Part shown: positions 9,568 to 19,848 of the stretch, piece by piece | Numbering within the stretch: the stretch's first letter is position 1 | How the letters are laid out: each line of letters begins with the position of its first letter | From: Brettanomyces bruxellensis | Lineage: Eukaryota > Ascomycota > Pichiomycetes > Pichiales > Pichiaceae | Length of the DNA: 64,000 nt | Direction of reading: 5' to 3' | Assembly: GCF_011074885.1 (NCBI RefSeq) | Contig: NC_054689.1 | Span: 1,240,001-1,304,000, forward strand | Translations under genes and position numbers: made by a program | The notes under the pieces: generated by a model | Seen by the model: only the letters and a program-made list of their open reading frames with translations | Database searches by the model: none | Told to the model about the DNA's origin: nothing

Positions 9568-10617
9568 ATGGCTTTATTTTCGAACAAGTTTGAGGTGAAA
9601 GGGAAATTGGGTGTTATTTCAGGAGCGTCCCAAGGTTTAGGTTTGGCATTGGCTAAACAATTATATTCTCAAGGTGCAAGTCTAATAATAATTTCCAGGG
9701 ATGATAACAAGCTCAAATACGCATGTGAAAGTATACGGAAGAATGCGTGTGAAGGTATGAAGCAGTTTGTTGAATATATGGCTGCAGATCTTCGCGATTA
9801 CAAGTCATCTTCAGCTGTTTTACCTTTATTGGGCAAGTTAGGAATAGAGAATATCGACTTTCTATTTTGTTGTGCGGGTTCAGCTCATCCGAGATATTTC
9901 CTCAATATGACACACGAGGACTTGGAATTTGGACTTCAGACTAATTACATAACTTGTGTGAACCTTGTTCATCTTCTTGTAAAGAGGATGATAGATACAG
10001 AAGCGTTAGAATCATGCTCAAAGCAGGATAGTGCTATAGACGACTTCAAAAAGGCATTTAGAATTGGTGCAAAGGAGCCTCGGATCAGGCATATTGTGCT
10101 TGTTTCGTCCGTGGTGGCTTTCTATAATTTTATTGGTTATGCTGAGTACGGACCCTCGAAAGCAGCTATAAAATCATTTGGAGATTCGATCAGACAGGAA
10201 CTCAGGCCATACAATGTTGATGTGCATGTTGTTTTCCCCGGAAACTTCTCCTCTGAGGGATATGCGGTGGAAAATAAAACAAAACCAGAGGCATGTAAGG
10301 TGATTGAAGGATCTTCTAAACCTATAAGTGTCGATAAATGTGCAGGTATCATTATCAAGGGCTTGCAGCACGGATACATGTACATTTTCACTGATTTCAT
10401 TGGCTGGGTGCTAGAAAGTTTCAGCTTAGGCCTAGATCCAAGGCAATGGGGTATTGTTCAGGTTTTCCTTGCGTTAATTGGAGCCATAATTGGTGGAATT
10501 GTTGATCAAATCCACCAGGTCTACATTCAGGGATACTTCCGGAAGGAAGGGGGATTCATAACCGACGAAAAGGTCTCAAAAGAGAAAGCTGATGACATGG
10601 AAGATGCTGAGAATTGA
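9568..10617 (+). CDS. TSC10: 3-ketodihydrosphingosine reductase
   Basis: A 349-residue short-chain dehydrogenase with a C-terminal membrane anchor. It reduces 3-ketosphinganine to dihydrosphingosine with NADPH on the ER, the second step of sphingolipid synthesis. The cofactor glycine motif GASQGLG is at about 19-25. The active site has Ser in HIVLVSSVVAFY and the YxxxK motif in YAEYGPSKAA. A hydrophobic segment near the C-terminus (FLALIGAIIGGIV) anchors it. The first ATG is at 9568. In S. cerevisiae TSC10 (YBR265W) lies three genes from MIC12/AIM5 (YBR262C), and MIC12 is the next gene here. Confidence 0.92.
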   Translation: MALFSNKFEVKGKLGVISGASQGLGLALAKQLYSQGASLIIISRDDNKLKYACESIRKNACEGMKQFVEYMAADLRDYKSSSAVLPLLGKLGIENIDFLFCCAGSAHPRYFLNMTHEDLEFGLQTNYITCVNLVHLLVKRMIDTEALESCSKQDSAIDDFKKAFRIGAKEPRIRHIVLVSSVVAFYNFIGYAEYGPSKAAIKSFGDSIRQELRPYNVDVHVVFPGNFSSEGYAVENKTKPEACKVIEGSSKPISVDKCAGIIIKGLQHGYMYIFTDFIGWVLESFSLGLDPRQWGIVQVFLALIGAIIGGIVDQIHQVYIQGYFRKEGGFITDEKVSKEKADDMEDAEN

Positions 10618-10802
10618 CAATAGAAAATACCGATTGAGACCTCAAAATATATAAGAAACTCCTTATATGATACATTATGCTGCTCATCCTAGAGATTATG
10701 TGATGCTTGAATATATTTTATATTTTGCATATGCCCAGAGTCCTAATCTGTTTCACAGAGAGCAGTTTGCTGCTTGGTTTATGTCCAGAAATATATATAG
10801 TA

Positions 10803-10835
10803 ATAGTAATAATAACAACAACAATAATAATAGTG
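10803..10835. repeat. AAT/AAC trinucleotide microsatellite
   Basis: A run of imperfect AAT and AAC triplets in the short convergent gap between TSC10 and MIC12. It is non-coding. Confidence 0.6.
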
Positions 10836-10900
10836 CTAGCATGAATTATGATAGACGATTCTATTACCCTCCCATTTCCTTGGCGAATTCCCCTATCCAC

Positions 10901-11248
10901 TCAATTAGAGTCCGAATCTGTATTATACAAGCCCTCTGGTGCTGGAAGAAGTTTCTCGAGTAAGCTATCAGTCGCAGCAGATATGTTTAATGAATATAGC
11001 CAGTTCACACTTTTGATTACCTCGTAGTTCCATATGTCCTTTATTGCTTCCTTCATCATTCTTTGCTTGTAAAATATCACATTGCTCTGGGGTTCAACAA
11101 CTTTTCCATGATTTTTAACGAGCATTGTTGTGTCGTTTAATGCCTCAGATACAATTCGTTGGTCATTGTGAAATTTTAGCACTGTTAAGTATGTAATAGA
11201 GCCTGATAGTAGAAAGCCGCTCAAAAGTCCGTTAATCACGCCACTCAT
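10901..11248 (-). CDS. MIC12: MICOS complex subunit Mic12
   Basis: A 115-residue protein with one N-terminal transmembrane segment (GLLSGFLLSGSITYLTVL). Its C-terminal half contains MKEAIKDIWNYEVIKSVNWLY, which matches the conserved Mic12/Aim5 block (ESIKDIWNEQIRNSVDWIY in S. cerevisiae). Mic12 links MICOS subcomplexes at inner-membrane cristae junctions. It is about the usual length. It is convergent with TSC10 and divergent from MRPL8. Confidence 0.82.
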   Translation of the reverse strand: MSGVINGLLSGFLLSGSITYLTVLKFHNDQRIVSEALNDTTMLVKNHGKVVEPQSNVIFYKQRMMKEAIKDIWNYEVIKSVNWLYSLNISAATDSLLEKLLPAPEGLYNTDSDSN

Positions 11249-11598
11249 TTCCTCTTATTATGATATCACGGTATCCCTTTATATACTGGTGGTATAACTT
11301 TGACAACAAGCTGACGTTTGGCAATTGAATGTAGCCAAATTCGAATTGGTTGTGTTGCTTGTTGATTTTTTCCCCCTTCTCCTATTATTTATGAGTCTCG
11401 ATAATATCTCACTTTTTTTAATTATTTTTTTTTTTTTCCGTTGTACGGGACCCGCAGGTGACACTTTCTTAATTCATCAGCCCAAGAATCAAATCATTTC
11501 ACGTTGTAAAGAAAGAAGAAAGCAAGTTAAGGGGGCCTAACAACTTTATCACTTGTTTGTGGGTCAAGCTTTCTTTTACTAGGTTTATATTTACAGCC
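11249..11598. other. Divergent promoter region MIC12/MRPL8
   Basis: A 350-bp region with a T-rich tract at about 11409-11440. A non-ATG upstream extension of MRPL8 is open here but is not supported by the family. Confidence 0.5.
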
Positions 11599-12270
11599 AT
11601 GCCGTTAGGAAGATCAGCTAAAATGCTTCATCATACAATGAGGAACCTGGTTTCCTCATTGATAGAGAATGAATCAGTGAAAACCACATTTGGAAAAGCA
11701 AAGACAGCGCAAGGAATGATGGAGAATTTGATATTGAAGACAAAAAGAACGAAGTTACCACAAAATCAGTTCAAGACTGAACTATATGGAATGTTGTACA
11801 ATCAAGATAGAACAGTTCCAAAGCTAATGGGAGAGTTGAAAGAGCGTTATAAGGACAGAAACTCTGGATTCACGAGGATTTTAAAGCTTGAACCAAGAAT
11901 TGGAGATAATTCTCCGCAGGTAATTCTAGAGTTGGTCGATAATGGAGAAAGAGAGATGAAATTTTGGTACATTGCAAAGGTAGTTGCAAGATTGGAATTG
12001 CAAGGTTCTCCTCTTGATCCACTAACTGAAAAGAATGTGAAAGATATTCTGCTATATAGAAAGGACGGGCAGGCGGAATTCAGAAAGACGGTAGAAACAT
12101 GCAAGAAGGAATTCTTCAAAGAAGAAGATGCTCTTGATAACCTTCCTAGAATGAAAAGTACTACGAATGGGTTTCACAGAGCATTTAGGAATTTCGATGT
12201 TGTGTCCAGAGTTGAGAAGTCTGAGACAGATGTGAAAAGGAGTGAACCTGAGAATAAAGATTCACAATGA
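11599..12270 (+). CDS. MRPL8: Mitochondrial large-subunit ribosomal protein bL17m
   Basis: A 223-residue bL17 homologue. The N-terminus MPLGRSAKMLHHTMRNLVSS followed by LIENESVKTTFGKAKTAQ is the bL17 core. It packs against 23S-type rRNA near the exit-tunnel side of the mitoribosome. The C-terminal extension beyond the bacterial core (residues 110-223) is usual for yeast mitochondrial bL17. ATG 11599 fits the bL17 start. The frame is open upstream but without an ATG. Confidence 0.92.
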   Translation: MPLGRSAKMLHHTMRNLVSSLIENESVKTTFGKAKTAQGMMENLILKTKRTKLPQNQFKTELYGMLYNQDRTVPKLMGELKERYKDRNSGFTRILKLEPRIGDNSPQVILELVDNGEREMKFWYIAKVVARLELQGSPLDPLTEKNVKDILLYRKDGQAEFRKTVETCKKEFFKEEDALDNLPRMKSTTNGFHRAFRNFDVVSRVEKSETDVKRSEPENKDSQ

Positions 12271-12504
12271 TGGTAGCAGCTTTTTACACTATTTATTCTT
12301 AGATGTTACGGTTCGAAATCGCATCTATATAACATGTGGGTTGCTATTTGCCTGTATATACTGTATAGCAATAACCGATGGTGCGTGCTTACTTTTAAAA
12401 GGCATGTATTAAAATAAAGAAGAGAAAAAGGAAGATGGAAAGTAGATATAAAAAAAGGGCACAACGCAGAACAACGCAGAATTACATTAATTTATAATGG
12501 CTTT

Positions 12505-13917
12505 TTAGTAATCGGACTTGTTGAAAGCGGTGTTCAATATCTGGTTGGTCTTGAAGTTGAAGGCCTTTGTCTTCTCATACACTTGCTGATAAACAGTAGA
12601 TGGGGTCTGTGTTTTCACAATGATCGATCCATCTTCTGCAACTGACACTTGATCCTTTCTCTCCTCCAAAAACTTCTGCACCACTGGTAAATCCTCGTTG
12701 AACATCTTGCAAAGGTTCTCCTCCGTTAGTCCTGTGTAGACTTTTGTAACAGTGTTGAAGATAAGTTCCTGCATGTTGAGCACCAACTTCTGGGCATCCA
12801 AGTTGCTGATGAAGAAGTCGGTCTCTATCAAAACACTAATCTGCTCGATCAAGTCCGACAAGTTATCAAACTCGAACGTCACAAACAAGGATTCGATCAA
12901 CTTTGTGAATGGATCCTGGTACTCGTAGGTCTCAACATCAACAGCCCTCACTATATCTCTTAGTCTCTTGTACTGTCTGGTCTGTAGAAGTGCAACAATT
13001 AGATATCTGAGTATCCATGGGCATGAAGCCTGGATTGTGGACAAGTACGAAGACGAGAGGAAAAGATCAATCAGGCTCGACAAGTTCTTGTTTCTCTCAT
13101 CCAAGTTTTTCTTCTTGTCGGCCTCCTGCTTCTCCTCCGACTCCGAATCTTCAGAAGAGTCTGCATCTGTGGCAGTGAAGTTACTGTTGAAGAAGATGAA
13201 AAGAGAGTAGTGGATGAGCCAGGTTCTCTTGTTAAGCTGGTCGATGGTTGTTCCCTGATAATTTCTGCTGTCGATAATTTCTCTCAACTTGTTGAATTCA
13301 TTCATTGCCTCGTTCCAGAAGAACGATATGATTTCAGCTGCAAGTTTTCCCCAGGTGGCACTAAAGTTTAGCTCCTGGTTCGTGGAAAGAAGTCTAAAGT
13401 TGTTCAGCAAGTCTGAAGCCATCACATAATCTCCCCTATTGTATTGAAACTTTCCAAACTTGTACAACTCGTAAATCTTAGCATCGTCGATCCCATGCTT
13501 CTTCGAAAGGTATTCTCTGTTGTATGACTTATCCTGTTTCAAGTTCTCCTGCACCTCTTGTGACGAGAGAATTTCCAATGTCTTCTTGGTGCTATCATTC
13601 AAACTGACCAACTCTTTCTGAATTTTCTGCTGTTTGTCGGCAAATTCTTTTGGGAGTTCTTCCCCTGGATGCAAGCCCAACCATTTATCCTCGACAAACT
13701 TTGTCATGTATGTGTCCTTCAAAAGCTCATATTCCCATTCCTCGACTTCTTTTGGATCGTGTGTGAATTCCAAGTTCTCAATCAATGGATAAACCAAGTG
13801 CCGATCTAAGAAATGAACAAACTTGTCTGTCAAGTCGTATTTTCTTGCCATCTCCAACTGGGTGTCCGAGAGCTCGAATGGCTGTGGTGCCTCGTGTTGT
13901 TTTTTCTCGGATTGCAT
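12505..13917 (-). CDS. Translation initiation factor eIF3 subunit e (Int6)
   Basis: A 470-residue PCI-domain protein. The N-terminus (KYDLTDKFVHFLDRHLVYPL and LLKDTYMTKFVED) is the eIF3e_N domain. The middle has helical repeats (KFGKFQYNRGDYVMASDLL). The C-terminal third is the PCI winged helix (about 300-440). It belongs to the eIF3 core that joins the 40S subunit. An acidic Ser/Glu insertion (SSEDSESEEKQE, about 258-270) is lineage-specific. S. cerevisiae lacks eIF3e, so this gene excludes a Saccharomyces-type eIF3. Confidence 0.94.
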   Translation of the reverse strand: MQSEKKQHEAPQPFELSDTQLEMARKYDLTDKFVHFLDRHLVYPLIENLEFTHDPKEVEEWEYELLKDTYMTKFVEDKWLGLHPGEELPKEFADKQQKIQKELVSLNDSTKKTLEILSSQEVQENLKQDKSYNREYLSKKHGIDDAKIYELYKFGKFQYNRGDYVMASDLLNNFRLLSTNQELNFSATWGKLAAEIISFFWNEAMNEFNKLREIIDSRNYQGTTIDQLNKRTWLIHYSLFIFFNSNFTATDADSSEDSESEEKQEADKKKNLDERNKNLSSLIDLFLSSSYLSTIQASCPWILRYLIVALLQTRQYKRLRDIVRAVDVETYEYQDPFTKLIESLFVTFEFDNLSDLIEQISVLIETDFFISNLDAQKLVLNMQELIFNTVTKVYTGLTEENLCKMFNEDLPVVQKFLEERKDQVSVAEDGSIIVKTQTPSTVYQQVYEKTKAFNFKTNQILNTAFNKSDY

Positions 13918-14979
13918 CTTCTTGATATCTGTTCACCCGTTAATTTGGCCTCCGCTATTAAGTTGTCTTGCTGCTAGGGTAAAATGTATCGTCCAATCAG
14001 CCTGAAGTCTTCCCATAGATTCAGTTTGATTTCTTTTATTTTTTCAATCTTGGGCTTTGAATTTTCACACGCGGTTGCTGGGTAGTAAAAAAAAAATTTT
14101 CGTCTGTACAATTATGTAAGCAATGGAGGAAAGACAGGCAGGTCGGCACTCGAGTGGCCAATGTACGGATGTGTACCTGGCAGGCAGCTTCCAATTTCGT
14201 CTTTCCCATCTTTCATTTGGCAGCAGTGCAGATCACCCAATATTATATACATGTGAACAGACCACTATTTATGTCAACGAGTCTCCATTACTATGCATAT
14301 ATTTGCTAGTGTGGATTATGGTAGACTTGGTGCGGCTTTATAAGCATATATATGATATTGCATGGTGATGTAATCTTTTTTTTTTTCCCCCCCCCTTGCC
14401 TTCTTCCCGCATATACCGATCACCCCGCCTGCATCCAAAATTATGTCCTGTCTTTTTCTCATTTTCCAAGTGCTTTTTTTTCCCCCTCCCTCCTGCTGTA
14501 GCCGATTTTCTACTTGAAGATTATTTACTTTTTTGAGTGGTAGCTCTTGCTGCAAATTGCACGACGATATTTGCGCTAAAGTGGTGATGCTTTTTTTTAT
14601 GTTATTTTTGGCTACTTCCTTTTGGCCACATCCACATCCTGACTTTACATGCAGGCACATTGACAGTTGATAGGAGAATTGGAAAAGGTGTTTGTGAGAG
14701 AGCAACAGGCATCAATCGCATAATAAAAGAATCGTGCATATATAATAATCTTACAGATAGCTTAAAGTGACCGTACCATCAAGGTTTCCGACTTTACCCA
14801 ACTACTATTATCCATCCTTTGTGATAAATCGGTACTAAAGAGACTGCCATTACCCAATTGACTATAAGCTGCATAATTGCAAGCATATCAAGCTGTTTTC
14901 CTCGAAAATTAGCAAACTCTTAAAACACAGGCAGCAGCAGCAGCCCGATACTTCTAAAGAAGCATCTGACACACACACA
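13918..14979. other. Long divergent region upstream of the PKA gene
   Basis: A 1.06-kb region between eIF3e and the kinase gene. It contains several T/C tracts (such as T followed by C9 at 14374-14397) and CAG repeats just before the start. Long regulatory and 5' UTR regions are common upstream of yeast signalling kinases. No gene was found. Confidence 0.55.
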
Positions 14980-16452
14980 ATGGAGGTTTCACATCTTCCC
15001 CAGCAAGATCAGCAACAGCAGCAACAGCAGCAATCGCAACAACAACAACAGCAACAACAGCAACCACTACAACAACAACAACAATCACAACAAGCTGCAC
15101 TTAGTGGAAAAATGCTAGATGCTCAACAATTATTACCTAATGGAGAGCAACCTAGGACAATTCCGGTTGTTCCATCACAGTACACGGCAAACCGGGCGCA
15201 GCCAGGCCAACAGGCATACACTACGGTACCAGAATACGCAGCACAGAGTGTTGGATCAGGTTTGAAGCATCAAGAAGGTGGATTTCTGTCCTTGGCGGAA
15301 GATTCAGAAAATGCAGTCAGTTCTCCCGGTGAGCAGGTAGAAGGTCTAGCGGCTTTAACGGGCGAACAAAGGCAGCGAGTGGAATATCTGCAGAGAATGC
15401 CATCGTATCAGGCAATAATACAGGCAGACTTCAAGCCGCTCCAAAAGCTCATGGGGAAGATTTCGATGCTTCCAAGAAGACCGGATGTTTCCAAGGGCAA
15501 ATACTCGCTAAAGGACTTCCAGATGCTGAGAACGTTGGGAACGGGATCGTTTGGAAGAGTCCATTTGGTGCGATCCGTGCATAATCACCGGTATTATGCC
15601 ATCAAAGTGCTCAAAAAGGCCCAGGTGATCAAAATGAAGCAGGTGGAACACACAAACGATGAACGGAGAATGCTCAAGTTGGTCGAGCACCCCTTCCTAA
15701 TCCGGATGTGGGGCACATTCCAGGACTCGCGGAATCTCTTTATGGTGATGGATTTCATCGAAGGTGGAGAGTTGTTTTCTTTGCTTCGCAAGTCGCAGCG
15801 TTTCCCAAATCCAGTTGCCAAGTTCTATGCTGCCGAGGTTATTCTCGCAATCGAGTACTTACACTCCCACAATATCATATACAGGGACTTGAAGCCCGAA
15901 AACATCCTTTTGGACCGTAATGGACACATCAAGATTACTGACTTTGGTTTTGCCAAAGAGGTTGAAACTGTTACATGGACTCTCTGTGGTACTCCCGACT
16001 ATATTGCACCCGAGGTCATCACCACAAAGCCATACAACAAGTCTGTTGATTGGTGGTCTCTTGGAATCCTCATCTATGAGATGCTTGCTGGTTATACTCC
16101 ATTTTACGATCAGACACCAATGAAAACTTACGAAAAGATCCTTGTTGGAAAGGTGTTCTATCCTTCATACTTCCATCCCGACGTTGTTGACTTGCTCTCC
16201 AAGTTGATAACCTCCGATTTGACCCGGAGGTTGGGTAATTTGCAAAATGGTGCCGAGGACATAAGAAACCATCCTTGGTTTAGCGAAGTTGTTTGGGAGA
16301 AGTTGTTGATGAAGGACATAGAGACGCCTTATGAGCCTCCAATTACTGCTGGTGTTGGTGACACTTCTTTGTTTGACAGATATCCTGAAACGCAGATGGA
16401 TTATGGTGTTCAGTGTGATGATCCATATGCCGATTATTTCAAGGACTTCTGA
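14980..16452 (+). CDS. TPK2: cAMP-dependent protein kinase catalytic subunit
   Basis: A 490-residue AGC-family Ser/Thr kinase, the catalytic subunit of PKA acting in glucose and growth signalling. The N-terminal tail (residues 8-45) is almost pure glutamine. The kinase domain follows from about 180: glycine loop GTGSFG 188-193, ATP-binding Lys210, catalytic Asp304 in [11 protein letters not shown] 322-324, and activation-loop Thr335 in TWTLCGTP. The C-terminal AGC tail ends FKDF, the hydrophobic motif of PKA. I cannot tell which of the S. cerevisiae TPK1-3 it matches best; the symbol is provisional, based on the long low-complexity N-terminus. Confidence 0.93.
   Translation: MEVSHLPQQDQQQQQQQQSQQQQQQQQQPLQQQQQSQQAALSGKMLDAQQLLPNGEQPRTIPVVPSQYTANRAQPGQQAYTTVPEYAAQSVGSGLKHQEGGFLSLAEDSENAVSSPGEQVEGLAALTGEQRQRVEYLQRMPSYQAIIQADFKPLQKLMGKISMLPRRPDVSKGKYSLKDFQMLRTLGTGSFGRVHLVRSVHNHRYYAIKVLKKAQVIKMKQVEHTNDERRMLKLVEHPFLIRMWGTFQDSRNLFMVMDFIEGGELFSLLRKSQRFPNPVAKFYAAEVILAIEYLHSHNIIYRDLKPENILLDRNGHIKITDFGFAKEVETVTWTLCGTPDYIAPEVITTKPYNKSVDWWSLGILIYEMLAGYTPFYDQTPMKTYEKILVGKVFYPSYFHPDVVDLLSKLITSDLTRRLGNLQNGAEDIRNHPWFSEVVWEKLLMKDIETPYEPPITAGVGDTSLFDRYPETQMDYGVQCDDPYADYFKDF
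15007..15102 (+). repeat. CAA/CAG repeat coding polyglutamine
   Basis: Near-continuous CAA and CAG codons encode about 30 Gln near the kinase N-terminus. Mixed codons limit slippage, but length variation between strains is likely. Confidence 0.85.
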
Positions 16453-17020
16453 TTTTCAGCTGGGTTTCATCTTTCTAAGCCATCGCCAAGTATTACACCC
16501 GCGGTTTTTGTTCTTTCTTTATAGGGGCTTCTCTGGTTTGTGTTTCTGGCCAATCTCGGGGTTTATTGTTAGTTTTCATGCATTACGTTTTTATTCTGTT
16601 TTTATTTTGATTTTGAATATTCTTTTCTTCTTCTTTCATTTTCATTATACTTGATCTTTTTCTTACTTCCCCCTATCTTTTTGTACGCTTGAAACGCTTT
16701 ACACTTTCATTTTGGCTTTCTTGCCTACTTTAGCCATTTTGGTTGCTTTGCTTTTCACGTTTTGTTTAACATGGCTTCACTCATATATTAGATACGCCAG
16801 AAGTTTTGTAATCGAATTAGTGAGACTACTAATCCCCTTTTTTTTTTGCTTCGTCTCACCCCAAACGAGTCGATCGGCGTGAAAAATGGAATTCTTCTCT
16901 CTCAACTTAAGCGCCAGATCTCATATGTGGATTAAAGGATTTACATCGGTTTTAACACCAGATCCCTTCAACATACATCAGTTTGCCTTTTAAGCAAATG
17001 AATAGAGCCAAGGATTTCAA
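16453..17020. other. Intergenic region after the PKA gene
   Basis: A 568-bp T-rich region with the kinase 3' flank and promoter of the unknown gene at 17021. No feature was identified. Confidence 0.5.
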
Positions 17021-17623
17021 ATGTTTGGAACTTTGAGAAAGTTTTCACGGAGGCACTCGATTGAGGAATATGAAGAGGAAAAGACTGAGGATTGCGAAGA
17101 GAAAAGAAAGAAAGAAATTGAAAGGTTGCTTCTTTTGGAGGATGACCTCACCGAATTCGTGCAAAGGCAAATCTCAAATCGTGTTGTTGCAAATGTCCAG
17201 ATCAGTTTGATTGAGTCTGTTTTTTCCCTTATAAAGACCCAGCTTAGGCAACAAGAGGTGCTATACAATAAAAGATTAGGTAATGATGAAAAGGTGCCGC
17301 TTAAAGGTAGCATTCAAAACAGTGTCAATTCGCTTATTTCCAATGTGCTGATTCACATTTCCAACCAACAAAATACAAAGCCCACCTCTTTCCTAAACTG
17401 TTCACCGGCTCCTAAAGGTAGTAATGAGATTGGAGAATTTGACGAGGATTCCTCAACAGGGAATCCGTTTGACCAAATGCAATCGGCATCACCACTAAGG
17501 ATGCCGATGAAGTGGAGGGGGAAAAAGACGAAAGGCGGACAAATACTAATTGATTTGAATAGCCTTGAAGTGGGCAAAACGCTACAAATGGAAAAAGAAC
17601 CCTTCAAAGAGTTCGGATGGTAA
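17021..17623 (+). CDS. Protein of unknown function, 200 aa
   Basis: I do not recognise this protein. Residues 12-45 are a charged, Glu/Lys-rich helix (IEEYEEEKTEDCEEKRKKE), followed by an amphipathic helical region to about residue 125 that could be a helical bundle. The rest is Ser/Pro-rich and basic (KWRGKKTKGG), ending KEFGW. No signal peptide, transmembrane segment or metal-binding motif is visible. It is convergent with MNP1 and the ATG is the first in frame. The length and base composition resemble a real gene. Confidence 0.6.
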   Translation: MFGTLRKFSRRHSIEEYEEEKTEDCEEKRKKEIERLLLLEDDLTEFVQRQISNRVVANVQISLIESVFSLIKTQLRQQEVLYNKRLGNDEKVPLKGSIQNSVNSLISNVLIHISNQQNTKPTSFLNCSPAPKGSNEIGEFDEDSSTGNPFDQMQSASPLRMPMKWRGKKTKGGQILIDLNSLEVGKTLQMEKEPFKEFGW

Positions 17624-17803
17624 CAAATGTTGTCAGCTTTGAATTTAATAAGAAAGAAAGCTATGTGTATAGTAGTAATATGATATATTTACAGGCGGCA
17701 AAGCAGCGCAAAGTAAATACCTCACCCTGAATCCTCGTTTAGTCTTGAGATGGAATAAAAATGTGGAAACCCAAACTGGAACCTATGTCTCTTTGACAAG
17801 CAC

Positions 17804-18385
17804 TCACTCCAATGTGACCTTAGCGCCAAGTTTTTCCAAAGTCTTCTTAAACTTTTCGGCATCGTCCTTAGACATATTCTCTTTGATGACCTTTGGTGCA
17901 CTCTCAACCAACTTCTTTGCCTTAATAAGCGACAATCCCAATTCTGACTTCACCTCCTTGATAACTTTAGCCTTCGACTTGGCATCAAACGATTCTAGTT
18001 TCAAGTTGAAAATTGTCTTCTCCTTTGGTTTTTCTTTGGCTTCTTCTGCACCTGCATCAGCAGCAGCTGGAGATGCACCGCCACCAACGGCACCAGCCAC
18101 AGGGAAAGCCATATCTGGAATGTCTAGCTTGCTCTTTAGTGCTTTTATCAACGAAGATGTCTCCATCAACGACAACTTGGCAATAGAATCAACAATTTGC
18201 TCAATTTTTGGATCTATTGGCTCATCCGCTTTTTTCGATTCGGTCTGGGCCTTTGCGGCAACTTCTGGTTTGGCTGCAGCTGTCGAATTAAATCTTGCGC
18301 ATAATGATGTTGCTTTTATCACAGAGGTTTTGACACATGAAGCCTTAAGAGCAGACCTTGCGGCACTTCTTATAACAAATGACAT
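17804..18385 (-). CDS. MNP1: Mitochondrial ribosomal protein bL12m
   Basis: A 193-residue L7/L12 homologue of the mitoribosomal stalk, which recruits translation GTPases. Residues 1-34 are a basic presequence without acidic residues until Glu40 (RSAARSALKASCVKTSVIK). The N-terminal dimerisation domain is IEQIVDSIAKLSLMETSSL. An Ala/Gly hinge follows, then the globular C-terminal domain (KIKVIKEVKSELGLSL-type block) ending GAKVTLE. It is divergent from RPB9, as in S. cerevisiae (YGL068W/YGL070C). Confidence 0.95.
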   Translation of the reverse strand: MSFVIRSAARSALKASCVKTSVIKATSLCARFNSTAAAKPEVAAKAQTESKKADEPIDPKIEQIVDSIAKLSLMETSSLIKALKSKLDIPDMAFPVAGAVGGGASPAAADAGAEEAKEKPKEKTIFNLKLESFDAKSKAKVIKEVKSELGLSLIKAKKLVESAPKVIKENMSKDDAEKFKKTLEKLGAKVTLE

Positions 18386-18937
18386 ATCTGCAGTATCTAT
18401 TGACCGTTTGAAGAATGTGGCAGCAGTTTGGAGCCCACTTAATAAATATTGACTTGCAAAAGAAAAGCCTCGTGTATACGTATGTCTTAAATTAAGCTTT
18501 TTTGTTTTGGAAGCTTTTCTAACATATCGTCTTGCATACGCACAAGCTCAATGTGTATATTTCACCCTCGCATTTTCTTATTATTTTTTTGGTCTTCTAG
18601 CTGCCTTAAAAAATTTTAGAAAATTCACAAGCGAAATACTTTCTCGAAATCTTGCCTGATAGCAGACACCCGCGAACGCAGGCATAAAAGTCTTGTACAG
18701 TGTTTTGTCACTTATTCTGGGGAAAGGAAGGAGAAAAAGTTTGAAATTTAATCGTGAGGGTGACATTAATACAGTCCGAGCTGGGAACCTTTTACCAAAT
18801 ACCTTACTACAATTTTTTTCTGACGTCCGTGTATATCAGGCTTGGCTATTCGTGTGTAGAGGTTTTGTTGCAGGTCCACCTTCTGGTAAGACACGTTTGT
18901 AAGAATCTTCTAGAGACATATTTGTTAGCATACTCCA
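18386..18937. other. Divergent promoter region MNP1/RPB9
   Basis: A 552-bp divergent region. A few short open frames overlap it but none shows family similarity. Confidence 0.5.
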
Positions 18938-19288
18938 ATGTCATTCAGATTTTGCGCCGAGTGCAACAACATGTTGTACCCTAAAGAGGATAAAGAACAC
19001 AAAAGGTTGCTCTACCAGTGCCGAAATTGCTCGTATTCGGAACTTGCCGATAGTCCCAGAGTGTACAGGCATGAGCTCATAACGCATATTGGTGAAACTG
19101 CAGGTGTGGTTGAAGATATAGGTTCTGATCCAACTCTTCCGAGAACACATAAAGCATGTCCTAAATGTGGAAATAAGGACTGTGTTTTCTTTCAGTCGCA
19201 GCAGAGAAGAAGAGATACAAGTATGGTTTTGTTTTATGTGTGTTTGGAGTGTAAGCATGTGTTCAGAAGTGATGAGGACACGAACTGA
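18938..19288 (+). CDS. RPB9: RNA polymerase II subunit Rpb9
   Basis: A 116-residue protein with the two zinc ribbons of Rpb9. The first is [13 protein letters not shown] with CRNC. The second, TFIIS-like ribbon is [23 protein letters not shown] with CLECKHVFR, whose distal cysteines close the site. Rpb9 tunes start-site choice and transcription fidelity at the jaw of Pol II. The length equals the family norm (about 120). It is convergent with the AFT-type gene, matching RPB9-AFT1 in S. cerevisiae. Confidence 0.97.
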   Translation: MSFRFCAECNNMLYPKEDKEHKRLLYQCRNCSYSELADSPRVYRHELITHIGETAGVVEDIGSDPTLPRTHKACPKCGNKDCVFFQSQQRRRDTSMVLFYVCLECKHVFRSDEDTN

Positions 19289-19385
19289 AGTGAAGTAGGA
19301 GTATGGAAGGTGAAGATTGATGCGAAAGCGAAGCGAAGTGGAAATGATGTGAAGGGAAATCAATTTAAACATAATTGAAAAGTGG

Positions 19386-19473
19386 AGTTGGTAAGCTTTG
19401 GAAAGGTAATTGGCAAGCTTTGGAAAGAGAATTGGCAAGCTTTGGAAAGAGAATTGGCAAAATTTGAAAAAGT
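19386..19473. repeat. 22-bp tandem repeat, four units
   Basis: Units built on AATTGGCAAGCTTTGGAAAG start at about 19386, 19408, 19430 and 19452. The middle two are identical and the outer two diverged. It lies about 100 bp after the RPB9 stop. Confidence 0.85.
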
Positions 19474-19760
19474 TGATGTGGTTTAAAATGGTTGGTTAGT
19501 TTTGTCCTGGTTTATGCACTCAGCAGTTGGGAATAGCATTGTGTGAAATATAGGACAATCAAGATCTTTGATTTGTTGGCTAGGCTTACTTGTATACTCC
19601 CAATCCTGTATAGTCTATGAATGTTTGTACTTTATCTGGAGAAGAGGCTCCAAATGGGGTTAAAGTGTAGATTGTGAAATCGGATTTTTCAACATTTGAA
19701 GTAGTATTACCATACGAAGGTGTATGATTCATCAACGAGAAGTTCAAAGTGTGCGGTTAG

Positions 19761-19848
19761 TAGCACAATGATAAATTTGAAGTGTTTGAAAAATAGTACA
19801 ACGATAAGTTTGACGTTTTTGCTTAATAGTACAACGATAAGTTTAAAA
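19761..19848. repeat. 33-bp tandem repeat, 2.7 units
   Basis: Units beginning TAGTACAACGATAAGTTT (first copy TAGCACAATG...) start at 19761, 19794 and 19827. Confidence 0.8.
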
